NCBI GenBank assembly: GCA_934631005.1
Contig: CAKTXA010000009.1
Span: 8,613-72,612 of the forward strand
Reading direction: 5' to 3'
From: an uncultured Oscillospiraceae bacterium
Lineage (GTDB): Bacteria > Bacillota > Clostridia > Oscillospirales > Oscillospiraceae
Length of the DNA stretch: 64,000 nt
The first letter of the stretch is position 1, and every line of letters begins with the position of its first letter. Shown piece by piece: positions 34,592-41,947 of the stretch. The notes beneath the pieces were generated by a model. The model was not told where the DNA came from. It worked only from the letters and a program-made list of their open reading frames with translations, and did not search any database. The position numbers and the translations under genes were made by a program.

Positions 34592-34630
34592 ATGATCTCG
34601 ATGCTGCGCGGAGCGCGATGTCGGCACTGA
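34592..34630 (+). CDS. Short leader peptide frame upstream of cysK
   Basis: A 12-codon frame starts with ATG at 34592 and reads MISMLRGARCRH, then TGA. AGGAG (34577-34581) lies ten bases before it, in the untranslated leader of cysK. The Cys at codon 10 next to arginines suggests translation-dependent sensing of cysteine or cysteinyl-tRNA, as with other amino-acid leader peptides. I did not find a convincing alternative terminator pair in the following 70 bases, so the mechanism is open. It may simply be a chance frame. Confidence 0.45.
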   Translation: MISMLRGARCRH

Positions 34631-34702
34631 AAGCGAACAGTGACCGAAAACAGAAATCGTCAATCATCCACACTTTGAATTTTTGAAAAGGAGATCATTA
34701 GT

Positions 34703-35635
34703 ATGTCGAACATTTATACTTCCGCTGACCAGCTCATCGGCAAGACCCCGCTTCTGGAGCTCACCCATATCGAAAAGGCACTGGACCTCAAGGCGAAGGT
34801 GCTCGCCAAGCTCGAATACTTCAACCCCGCCGGGTCCGTGAAGGACCGCATCGCGCGCGCCATGATCGACGACGCCGAGCAGAAGGGCCTTCTGAAGGCG
34901 GGCTCCGTCATCATCGAGCCGACCTCCGGCAACACCGGCATCGGCCTGGCGTCCGTCGCCGCCGCGCGCGGCTACCGCATCATCATCGTCATGCCCGAGA
35001 CCATGTCCGTCGAACGCCGCCAGCTGATGAAGGCCTACGGCGCGGAGCTGGTGCTCACCGAGGGCGCGAAGGGCATGAAGGGCGCCATCGCCAAGGCGGA
35101 GGAGCTGGCGGCCGAGACGCCGAACAGCTTCATCCCCGGCCAGTTCGTGAACCCCGCGAACCCCAAGGCACACTTCGAGACGACCGGCCCGGAAATTTAT
35201 CAGGATACCGACGGCAACGTCGACTTCTTCGTGGCGGGCGTCGGCACCGGCGGCACGATCACGGGCGTGGGCGAGTACCTCAAGTCCAAAAAGCCGGATG
35301 TGAAGGTCGTGGCGGTCGAGCCGAAGAGCTCCCCGGTTCTGTCCGGCGGCGCGTCCGGCCCGCACAAGATCCAGGGCATCGGCGCGGGCTTTGTGCCCGA
35401 CGTGCTGGACACCAGGGTCTACGACGAGATCATCCCCGTGGAAAATGACGACGCGTTTGCCACCGGCAAGCTGATCGGCAAGAAGGAGGGCGTGCTGGTG
35501 GGCATCTCCTCCGGCGCGGCGCTCTGGGCCGCCATCGAGCTGGCCAAGCGCCCGCAGAACGCAGGCAAGACCATCGTAGCCCTCCTCCCCGACACCGGCG
35601 ACCGCTATCTCTCCACCCCGCTGTTTGCGGATTGA
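34703..35635 (+). CDS. cysK: Cysteine synthase (O-acetylserine sulfhydrylase)
   Basis: The 310-residue PLP enzyme makes L-cysteine from O-acetylserine and sulfide. The PLP lysine is Lys47 in NPAGSVKDR, the substrate loop is TSGNTGIGLA, and the phosphate-binding loop is GTGGTITG. Length and order match CysK/CysM. The ATG follows AAAAGGAG. Upstream are a consensus promoter, an Rrf2-type operator-like sequence and a short Cys-containing leader frame. The Rrf2 regulator gene is 409 bases downstream on the opposite strand, and a CymR-like control of cysteine synthesis is the most likely arrangement. Confidence 0.97.
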   Translation: MSNIYTSADQLIGKTPLLELTHIEKALDLKAKVLAKLEYFNPAGSVKDRIARAMIDDAEQKGLLKAGSVIIEPTSGNTGIGLASVAAARGYRIIIVMPETMSVERRQLMKAYGAELVLTEGAKGMKGAIAKAEELAAETPNSFIPGQFVNPANPKAHFETTGPEIYQDTDGNVDFFVAGVGTGGTITGVGEYLKSKKPDVKVVAVEPKSSPVLSGGASGPHKIQGIGAGFVPDVLDTRVYDEIIPVENDDAFATGKLIGKKEGVLVGISSGAALWAAIELAKRPQNAGKTIVALLPDTGDRYLSTPLFAD

Positions 35636-35648
35636 GCAGGAACATAGG

Positions 35649-35684
35649 AATCCCCCGGGCTGCCAAGCAGCCCGGGGGATTTTC
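35649..35684 (+). terminator. Terminator of cysK
   Basis: The stem AATCCCCCGGGCTG / CAGCCCGGGGGATT has a five-base loop, then TTC. It starts 14 bases after the stop. Confidence 0.9.
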
Positions 35685-35757
35685 TGCAAACAAAACAAGC
35701 GCACCTTGTAGGGGCCGATGACCCGCTCTGCCCGCACGCCGCACCACCAATCATGCC

Positions 35758-35806
35758 GTAGGGGCGGGGCCGTTTGAAGTAATAGTGAATAGTGAAGAGT
35801 GAAGAG
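35758..35806. repeat. Dispersed repeat A, copy 2
   Basis: GTAGGGGCGGGGCCGTTTGA and the AGTGAA-type units match 8287-8336 with few differences. It lies directly before the repeat element at 35817. A further fragment resembling the middle of that element (GTAGGGGCCGATGACC) is at 35708. Confidence 0.8.
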
Positions 35807-35816
35807 GTGTTATTTA

Positions 35817-36017
35817 GTCGTAATGTAGGGGAGGGGCTTGCCCCTCCCGTAGGGCAATCACGAATTTGCCGATGGGTCTCGTAAAAACGTAGGTACCCAC
35901 CGCGTCGGGCCGATGTGGTCATCGGCCCCTACAGGGATTTTGCGGATTCGCAATCATGCGTACAAATTTGCAATTGCCCCCGCGCGGGAGGGGCAAGCCC
36001 CTCCCCTACGTTACGAC
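35817..36017. repeat. MITE-like element with 33-bp terminal inverted repeats
   Basis: The left end (GTCGTAATGTAGGGGAGGGG, then CTTGCCCCTCCCG) is the reverse complement of the right end with one mismatch over about 33 bp. Inside is a perfect stem GGGCCGATG/CATCGGCCC (35907-35915, 35920-35928). There is no transposase frame. It fills the gap between cysK and the convergent rrf2-type gene. Confidence 0.82.
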
Positions 36018-36044
36018 GAAACACCGAGAGACATCAATTTTCAG

Positions 36045-36470
36045 TCAGATCACATAATTATCCGCCAGGGGCGTTTCCAGAAGGTCGGCGAGGGTGATGG
36101 ATTCGAAATAATCCTTTGTCAGCGCGTAATATTTTTCCCAGACGGGGAGAGTGCGGCATTCGGCGGCGCGGTCGCAGACGGCGGCGTCCTTTTGCAGGCA
36201 GGAGACAGGGGCCATATCGCCCTCGGCGACCTGCAAAATTTCCCACAGGGTATACTGCTCCGGCGCGCGCGTGAGCTTATAGCCGCCGCCGATGCCGTGC
36301 GAGCTGTCCACCAGCCCGGCGGCCTTGAGCAGCGGCATGATCTTGCCGATGTATTTGAGCGAAATATCCTGCCGCTGGGCCATATCCCTCATGGGGATGA
36401 AGTCACCGCTGCGGTGCTCCGCCAGATCGAGCAGGATGCGGATGGAATACCGCCCGCGCGTGGAGATCAT
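36045..36470 (-). CDS. Rrf2-family regulator (IscR/CymR-like)
   Basis: The 141-residue regulator has an N-terminal winged helix (MISTRGRYSIRILLDLAEHR; MRDMAQRQDISLKYIGKIMP; GIGGGYKLTRAP). Three cysteines are at 91, 99 and 105, the region that holds the Fe-S cluster in IscR (Cys92, 98, 104). Here the spacing is C-x7-C-x5-C rather than C-x5-C-x5-C, so cluster binding is possible but not certain. Its promoter spacer carries a sequence shared with the cysK leader, which suggests autoregulation and control of cysK in response to cysteine, sulfide or Fe-S status. The start has AAGGAGG upstream. Confidence 0.92.
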   Translation of the reverse strand: MISTRGRYSIRILLDLAEHRSGDFIPMRDMAQRQDISLKYIGKIMPLLKAAGLVDSSHGIGGGYKLTRAPEQYTLWEILQVAEGDMAPVSCLQKDAAVCDRAAECRTLPVWEKYYALTKDYFESITLADLLETPLADNYVI

Positions 36471-36496
36471 ACGATCGCCTCCTTGTGTTTGCCTCT

Positions 36497-36525
36497 ATAA
36501 TACACCACTTTAGTAGGTAAATCAA
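36497..36525 (-). promoter_or_regulatory. Promoter of the Rrf2 gene with operator in the spacer
   Basis: On the minus strand: TTGATT (36525-36520), a 17-base spacer and TATTAT (36502-36497). The spacer reads TACCTACTAAAGTGGTG and contains the sequence shared with the cysK leader, so bound regulator would block RNA polymerase. Confidence 0.83.
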
Positions 36526-36533
36526 GTTTTCCG

Positions 36534-36566
36534 CAAAAAAAGCCGAGGGCGCAGCGCCTTCGGCTT
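36534..36566 (-). terminator. Terminator of the glycosyltransferase gene
   Basis: On the minus strand, AAGCCGAAGGCGC pairs with GCGCCCTCGGCT (one G-U pair) and is followed by a T-run. It separates this gene from the rrf2 promoter just beyond. Confidence 0.85.
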
Positions 36567-36576
36567 TTCTGATGCG

Positions 36577-37860
36577 TTACAGGAAGCGGTCGCGGAGCGT
36601 TTTCGCCTCGTCGTGCAGCTTGGAAACGGCGGCGAGATAGCCGCTCAGCGCGCGGTAGGCGCTGTCGCTGGGGCGGGTATGCGCGGGATATTTTCCGGCG
36701 CGGTAGTTGTCGATCACCGTCTCGTAGCGCGCCGCCGCGCGGGCAACGGAGTCCTCCCACGAGATATAGATCGTGTCCTGCGCAGTCTGCCCGACGCGGC
36801 GCATCCGCTCCGGCGCGTGCAGAAGCTCGGTGAGCTTGTCCGCGAGGGATGCGGCGTTTTCGTCGATGAAAAAGCCGCTCACGCCGTCCTCCACATCCTC
36901 CGCCGCGCAGCTGCCGCGCACGAGCACGCTGCCGAGCGCGCAGGCCGCGGCCTCGCGCACGACCAGCCCGTTCGTGTCGAACGTGGACGGGAAGAGGAAC
37001 AGGTCCGCCCGGCAGTACCACGCGCGGATGACGTTGCGGTCATACTTCGGCGCGTCGAAGAACACGCGGTCGTCCAGCGCCAGCTCGTGGGCGTAGGCGA
37101 TGACCTCGTCGCGGTCGCCGCCGCTGCCGACGAACATCATGCGGAAGTCCTCGCCGGCCTTTTTGAGCTGCGCCAGCGCGTCCAGAATGATGCGCAGGCC
37201 CTTGTACCACATCATCCGCCCGACGAACAGAAATACCGGCACGTCCCGCGGCAGGGCGTAGCCCTGCGTGACCTCGTCCACGAGCGCGTCATCCACGCGG
37301 CCCTTGGGGAAGTCGACGCCGTTCGGCATCACGCGCCAGTCGCCCTCGTAGCCGAGCGCCGTCAGGTTCTCGCCCGCGCCGCGGCTGACTGTCCAGACCT
37401 CGTCGCAGGCGGAGATATTGTCGACCAGCACGCGCTTGGCCTCGTCCTGCAGGAGCTTGCCGCGGATGGCGTTGGCGATGTCGATGTCGAATTTTGTGTG
37501 ATACGTCAGCACGAGCGGCGCGCCGATCTGCTCGCGCAGGGAGCGGGCGAGCATGGCGGACGTGACGGGGCAGTGGCAGTGGATGAGGTCAAAGCGCTGC
37601 TGCTCCAGCCGCTCGAGCGTCTGCGCGGAGAAGGGGAAGCCCGCGCGGTAGCCCACGAGCCGCGTGAGGTCGATGCTGGGATAGCGCACGACCTCGAAGG
37701 GGAACTGCGCGTCGTCGGCCTCCGGCACGGCGGGCGTCACGACGCTGACGGCGTCACCCTGCGCGTGCAAAATTTGCGCGTAGTTCACCACGGCGTTGGA
37801 CACGCCGTCGATCACCGGCGGGAACGAATCATTCACAAGACAAATAGTGCGCTTGGGCAT
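36577..37860 (-). CDS. Glycosyltransferase family 4 (GT-B fold)
   Basis: The 427-residue cytoplasmic or membrane-associated glycosyltransferase starts LVNDSFPPVIDGVSNAVVNY, the donor/acceptor loop of GT4 enzymes that use diacylglycerol or similar acceptors. It has FDIDIANAIRGKL, a Rossmann-type second half (VPVFLFVGRMMWYKGLRIIL) and FPSTFDTNGLVVREAAACAL, where the first Glu of the usual E-x7-E motif is Asp. It lies between the metallopeptidase and rrf2 genes. It could make glycolipids or cell-wall glycans; the acceptor is not known. AAGGAGG precedes the ATG. Confidence 0.9.
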   Translation of the reverse strand: MPKRTICLVNDSFPPVIDGVSNAVVNYAQILHAQGDAVSVVTPAVPEADDAQFPFEVVRYPSIDLTRLVGYRAGFPFSAQTLERLEQQRFDLIHCHCPVTSAMLARSLREQIGAPLVLTYHTKFDIDIANAIRGKLLQDEAKRVLVDNISACDEVWTVSRGAGENLTALGYEGDWRVMPNGVDFPKGRVDDALVDEVTQGYALPRDVPVFLFVGRMMWYKGLRIILDALAQLKKAGEDFRMMFVGSGGDRDEVIAYAHELALDDRVFFDAPKYDRNVIRAWYCRADLFLFPSTFDTNGLVVREAAACALGSVLVRGSCAAEDVEDGVSGFFIDENAASLADKLTELLHAPERMRRVGQTAQDTIYISWEDSVARAAARYETVIDNYRAGKYPAHTRPSDSAYRALSGYLAAVSKLHDEAKTLRDRFL

Positions 37861-37879
37861 GGGGGTACCTCCTTATGGG

Positions 37880-40015
37880 TCAGGGAAGCTCAAATGTTCT
37901 GGCGCTGTCGACCGGGATATTGGCGTTAAACGCCATGACGCGGACCTTTTTTGCGCCGTTTACACCAAAATGAACGCTGCCGCCATATTCATTTTCGCCG
38001 GTCGATTGATCCGTTGAGCCGGGCGTGAGATATGCATAGCCGAGGAACTGACCGTTTTCTGCAAAGCGTGCGGCGGCAAAGGCAACATTCGGAGAAGCCG
38101 TGATGAGCTTCAGCGAGACGTCTTTGGATTCAGCCTTATACTCGTAGATGCGGACAAAATCGCTGTCAAAGTACTTGGTGGGCGCATTCGTGATCGCGCT
38201 GTTGCCGCTGCCGAGATAGTGGGACGTGAGCTCATCCCATGCGGCCTTTGTGCCGCCGAAGGAGACATAGTCCAGCTCGTACCCGGAGAACGCGTCATCA
38301 TAGAGCGCAGTCAACCCGGCGGGCAGCTCCACACCGATGAAGTCCTGACCCTTCCACGGAGCACTGGTCATTTCGCCGCTGCCTTCGATATACAGGATGC
38401 CGTCGGAAATATACCATGTGAGGTTCTTGCCGCAGGTGTGGTCAACAGCGGTGAAGGTAATGAAGCGGACATTTCCTGCGGACTCAATGGTGTATTCCTG
38501 CGTCGGGTCGAGCGCGTAGTATTTTGCACTGCCGTTCCGGATATACTCCGTGCCGGTCTTGGGCGTATTCTGCGGCAGCAGCGGCGCGCTCTCAGAGCGG
38601 ATCCAGTCCTCGCCGTTGAAACCGTAGATACCGCCGGGCTCGACCAGCTGCAGTGTGGTCCAGAAATCGGAGATCAGCTCGATCGCGTTTCCTGCGTCGA
38701 GAATGTCGTTGCTCGCGATCTCATCCATCAGGCCGTTTGTCAGACCAAATTCATTGTTGGCATTGTAGAAATCTTCAAAATTGCGGTATTTCAGAATTTC
38801 CTTGTAGACCCCGCTGCCGTCGGCGCGGGTTTTCTGCGCATAACGTGTGCGCAGGTATTGGCCGAGCAGATAGCCCAGGGAGTACTGGCTCAGGCCGTCC
38901 TCGTGTCGACCGCCCCAATAGGTGAGCGACGTGCCATCTTCGTAACTTCCATTCGTCATGTATGTAACACGCGCTGCGGTTGATCCCGCCCCCCAGATCA
39001 GATGCTCCGCCGCCATGGAAAACGCTTCGTTGAGGTAGGCTGGGATTGAAGGGTCTGAGACACGCCGGTTCGCAAAATCCCAAATACCGGCAGAGTAATT
39101 CAGCATATGCTGGAACTCATGCGTCAGCGTGCTGTAGCTGGCCGCTACATCACTGTATAGTCCCTGCGTGGAATTTCCCATGAGCGGGAAGGTGTCAAGG
39201 TGCAGGCAGTCGATGCCGTTGATCACCTCACCGCCATAACCGACGTCCTCAATGACGTTTCCGTTGCTGCCCCTCTGCGCCAGATCACCGGCATAGAAAT
39301 ATCCGGCGGTGTAGCTGTTGAAGGTCGTCCCGTAGCTTGCGTCCAGATCGTAGCACATGATGGCGACCTTGTCGTCGCCGTCCACGTCGCACCAGTAGGG
39401 CTTGCCGTCCGTATGCCGCTGATCGCTCGCGAACAGCGAGATGATCCGGTCAAACTGGCGGTCAAAGGCGTCAGCCACGAGCTTGGCATTGTCGGCGGAG
39501 ATGGGCGTCATCTCTTCCTGCCCCGCCACAGCACCCCACACGGTGCAGTGATTGCCGATGTACAGGCACTCCATGTTCAGCTGTAAGGTCTCCGGGTTGG
39601 AGGTCAGGCGAAATTTGCTGCCCACCGTGTACTCGCTGGCTTGCGTATTGCGCAGGTTGCTGCGGCGCTGCGTGTTCTCGCTGCCGGACGGTACTGTGAG
39701 CAGCGAAACAGGCACAGTGCGCTGCGTGCAGGGGCGCATCTGCGGCTCGCTGTCAGCCGCGTGAACGGACGTCTGAGGGGAGGAAGAAGCGCCTGTGTCC
39801 GGCGCAGTCATCTGGAAAGAACCGGTGACATAGCTCTCGTCCTCCAGACTGGTGCTCACCGCCAGAACGCCCTCGGCGTTGCGGATCGTCAGAACGTCGT
39901 CACCTTTAAGCTCCCAGGAATGCAGCCTATACTCTGCCGCGGCAAATGTGGTAAAGGCTCCTGCCAGCATCGCCGCGACCAGCACCACACTCAAAAATCT
40001 TCCAAATTTCCGCAT
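37880..40015 (-). CDS. Secreted zinc metallopeptidase (HEXXH, M30-like) with beta-rich C-terminus
   Basis: The 711-residue secreted protein has a signal peptide (MRKFGRFLSVVLVAAMLAGA, cleavage after FAAA). The zinc motif HEFQH is at about 299-303 in SYSTLTHEFQHMLNYSAG, followed by a distant Glu in AYLNEAFSMAAEH, as in hyicolysin-like (M30) peptidases. The C-terminus has a leucine-rich or BspA-like stretch (GVELPAGLTALYDDAFSGYE) and a last beta-domain. The start at 40015 has AAAGGAG; the frame from 40036 is not supported. It is divergent from the cohesin operon and shares a GGTTGCA element with its promoter. The glycosyltransferase follows 19 bases after the stop. Confidence 0.88.
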   Translation of the reverse strand: MRKFGRFLSVVLVAAMLAGAFTTFAAAEYRLHSWELKGDDVLTIRNAEGVLAVSTSLEDESYVTGSFQMTAPDTGASSSPQTSVHAADSEPQMRPCTQRTVPVSLLTVPSGSENTQRRSNLRNTQASEYTVGSKFRLTSNPETLQLNMECLYIGNHCTVWGAVAGQEEMTPISADNAKLVADAFDRQFDRIISLFASDQRHTDGKPYWCDVDGDDKVAIMCYDLDASYGTTFNSYTAGYFYAGDLAQRGSNGNVIEDVGYGGEVINGIDCLHLDTFPLMGNSTQGLYSDVAASYSTLTHEFQHMLNYSAGIWDFANRRVSDPSIPAYLNEAFSMAAEHLIWGAGSTAARVTYMTNGSYEDGTSLTYWGGRHEDGLSQYSLGYLLGQYLRTRYAQKTRADGSGVYKEILKYRNFEDFYNANNEFGLTNGLMDEIASNDILDAGNAIELISDFWTTLQLVEPGGIYGFNGEDWIRSESAPLLPQNTPKTGTEYIRNGSAKYYALDPTQEYTIESAGNVRFITFTAVDHTCGKNLTWYISDGILYIEGSGEMTSAPWKGQDFIGVELPAGLTALYDDAFSGYELDYVSFGGTKAAWDELTSHYLGSGNSAITNAPTKYFDSDFVRIYEYKAESKDVSLKLITASPNVAFAAARFAENGQFLGYAYLTPGSTDQSTGENEYGGSVHFGVNGAKKVRVMAFNANIPVDSARTFELP

Positions 40016-40066
40016 ACCATTCTCCTTTTTTGGCAAAAAACGTTATTAAAAGTACTGTTCCCGACC

Positions 40067-40095
40067 AGTATACCCTGTCAGCGCGCAGATTGCAA
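40067..40095 (-). promoter_or_regulatory. Promoter of the secreted metallopeptidase
   Basis: On the minus strand: TTGCAA (40095-40090), a 17-base spacer and TATACT (40072-40067). The -35 lies in a GGTTGCA sequence also present at the divergent promoter. Confidence 0.85.
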
Positions 40096-40131
40096 CCTGC
40101 AAAATCGGGCGGAAAGAAGTGAAAAACGCGG

Positions 40132-40160
40132 TTGCATTTTCCATGGCAACCCGTTATAAT
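40132..40160 (+). promoter_or_regulatory. Promoter of the cohesin-dockerin operon
   Basis: TTGCAT (40132-40137), a 17-base spacer and TATAAT (40155-40160). An inverted repeat GGTTGC/GCAACC (40130-40135, 40146-40151) spans the -35 and spacer and could bind a regulator. Confidence 0.88.
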
Positions 40161-40204
40161 GAAGCTAACATGGCACAGGTGTGCCCATCTGTAAGGAGGG
40201 CAGC

Positions 40205-41317
40205 ATGAAAAAGAGGATCATAGCGGGCCTGATGGCCGCCGTTTTGCTGCTGGCGCTGGCGCCCGCGGCGCTCGCGGCGGAAAGCCCCCTGCTGCGCGTC
40301 AGCGCGCCGGATACGCTCCCGGCGGTGGGCAAGACCTTCACCGTCACGGCCGAGCTCACCGGCAACCCCGGCATGACGGCGCTGGAATGCACGCTCGCGT
40401 TTGACGGCGCGCGCGTGGAGTGCACCGGCGTTTCCACCGGCAGCGTCCTGCGCGGGATGCTCACGGCCTCCAATGAGGCCTATTCCGCCTCCAGCGCCAA
40501 GGTCGTGGCCGCCGCGGCCTCCGCATCGACCGGCAACGGCACCGTCGCGACCTTCACCTTCCGCGTCCTCGCGGCGGGCGACGCGAACTTCCGCCTGACG
40601 GATATTCTCTTCGCCGACGCCGATTGCAGCGAGATCGCCTGCCGCACCGAAACGGCGGCCGGCAAGGACAACACCGGCGAAACGACCGACGCCGCCCCCG
40701 GCAAGACCCCGTCCGCGTCCGGCGAGACGGAACAGGCCGCCGCTTCGACATTCTCCGACGTCCCGGCGAGCTTCTGGGGCTATGACGTCATCGAGCGCGC
40801 CGCGCAGCTCGGCCTTGCGGGCGGCTTCCCGGATGGCACGTTCCGGCCCAACGCGGCGGTCAGCCGCGCACAGTTCGTCCAGATGCTCTGGAACCTCGCG
40901 GGCCGTCCCGCAGCGAGCGGCGGCGTGACGTTCTCCGACGTCCCCGCGGACGCGTGGTACTGTCCGGCGCTCGCTTGGGCCGTCGAGTCCGGCAGCGCAG
41001 GCGGTGTGGGCGGCGGGCGGTTTGACCCCAACGGCAGCGTCACGCGCCAGCAGGCGGCGGCGATGCTCTTCCGCTACAGCGGCGGGGAGCCCGGCGGGGA
41101 GCTGATGTTCACCGCCGTCTATGACGCGCATTTTTCCGACAGCGCCGCCATCGCCGCCTGGGCAAAGCCCGCGGTGTACTGGGCGGTATTCAACGAAGTG
41201 ATCACCGGCGTGGGCGCGGACCGCATCGCACCGACCGCCCCCGCCACACGCGCGCAGGTGGCTGCGATCCTCCTGCGCTATCTTGACCAGAGGAACACGG
41301 GGGAGGAAACGGCATGA
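40205..41317 (+). CDS. Cohesin-SLH surface protein (small scaffoldin-like)
   Basis: The 370-residue secreted protein has a signal peptide (MKKRIIAGLMAAVLLLALAP, cleavage near AALAA). A cohesin-like domain follows (about 30-155: LPAVGKTFTVTAELTGNPGM; TALECTLAFDGARVECTGVS; GTVATFTFRVLAAGDANFRL). Three S-layer homology repeats (about 182-370: FSDVPASFWGYDVIERAAQL, GGFPDGTFRPNAAVSRAQF) attach it to the cell wall. It would display one cohesin for dockerin proteins. The ATG after AAGGAGG is chosen. The stop overlaps the dockerin gene by four bases. Codons are GC-rich, unlike the third gene. Confidence 0.86.
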   Translation: MKKRIIAGLMAAVLLLALAPAALAAESPLLRVSAPDTLPAVGKTFTVTAELTGNPGMTALECTLAFDGARVECTGVSTGSVLRGMLTASNEAYSASSAKVVAAAASASTGNGTVATFTFRVLAAGDANFRLTDILFADADCSEIACRTETAAGKDNTGETTDAAPGKTPSASGETEQAAASTFSDVPASFWGYDVIERAAQLGLAGGFPDGTFRPNAAVSRAQFVQMLWNLAGRPAASGGVTFSDVPADAWYCPALAWAVESGSAGGVGGGRFDPNGSVTRQQAAAMLFRYSGGEPGGELMFTAVYDAHFSDSAAIAAWAKPAVYWAVFNEVITGVGADRIAPTAPATRAQVAAILLRYLDQRNTGEETA

Positions 41318-41937
41318 GAAAGAGCATGACAAGAGTCCTGCTGCTGGCCCTGATCCTCGCACTTCTGTGCGTGGGAGCGCTGGCGGCGGACACACTGACG
41401 ATCGGCCAGACCGACGAGCAAAAGGCGATCTACACGGTCACACCGCGGGACGCCCACGGCGAGGAAGTCAAGCCGACCGACGGCAAGTATGAGGGTGTTG
41501 AAAAGTTCAGCCTGACCTATTCGGACGCAACGGGCGAACAGCTCGTGATGCTGCTGAAAGATGGCACCGCACCCACCGCAAGCAACATCTATTACATTGA
41601 CCAGAAAACTGATAGCGGCTCGTTTGACATCTACCCCAAGCAGATGACAAGCGGCAAGTATTACCTCATGGTCGCCAGCCAGCAAAGCAATGGTGTTGCC
41701 ACGATTGAATATAAGGCGGCATACATACTTGGAGATGTTAACCGGAACGGGTCGATTACCATAACAGACCCTACTTGGATCAATCAATACTTGGTCGGCA
41801 AGCGGACTTTTGACGATGAGCAAAAGCAAATTGCCGACGTTAATGGGAGCGGAACGATTACCATACTGGATTCCAGCTGGGTGCTACAGAGAATAGTTGG
41901 CATCCGTGATGAGAGTTACGAGAAAGTAAAGAAATAG
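41314..41937 (+). CDS. Secreted type I dockerin protein
   Basis: The 207-residue protein has a signal peptide (about 1-25) and a small beta-type domain (residues 26-137). A C-terminal dockerin has two calcium loops: DVNRNGSITITD at 141-152 and DVNGSGTITILD at 175-186. Both match the D-x-N-x-[DN/S]-G-x-[IV]-x-x-x-D pattern, and each is followed by a helix starting PTW or SSW. Dockerins bind cohesins with high affinity. The start overlaps the stop of the cohesin-SLH gene (ATGA) and the stop is 10 bases before the next cohesin gene. No enzyme domain is recognised in residues 26-137. Confidence 0.9.
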   Translation: MRKSMTRVLLLALILALLCVGALAADTLTIGQTDEQKAIYTVTPRDAHGEEVKPTDGKYEGVEKFSLTYSDATGEQLVMLLKDGTAPTASNIYYIDQKTDSGSFDIYPKQMTSGKYYLMVASQQSNGVATIEYKAAYILGDVNRNGSITITDPTWINQYLVGKRTFDDEQKQIADVNGSGTITILDSSWVLQRIVGIRDESYEKVKK

Positions 41938-41947
41938 GAGGGGTTCC

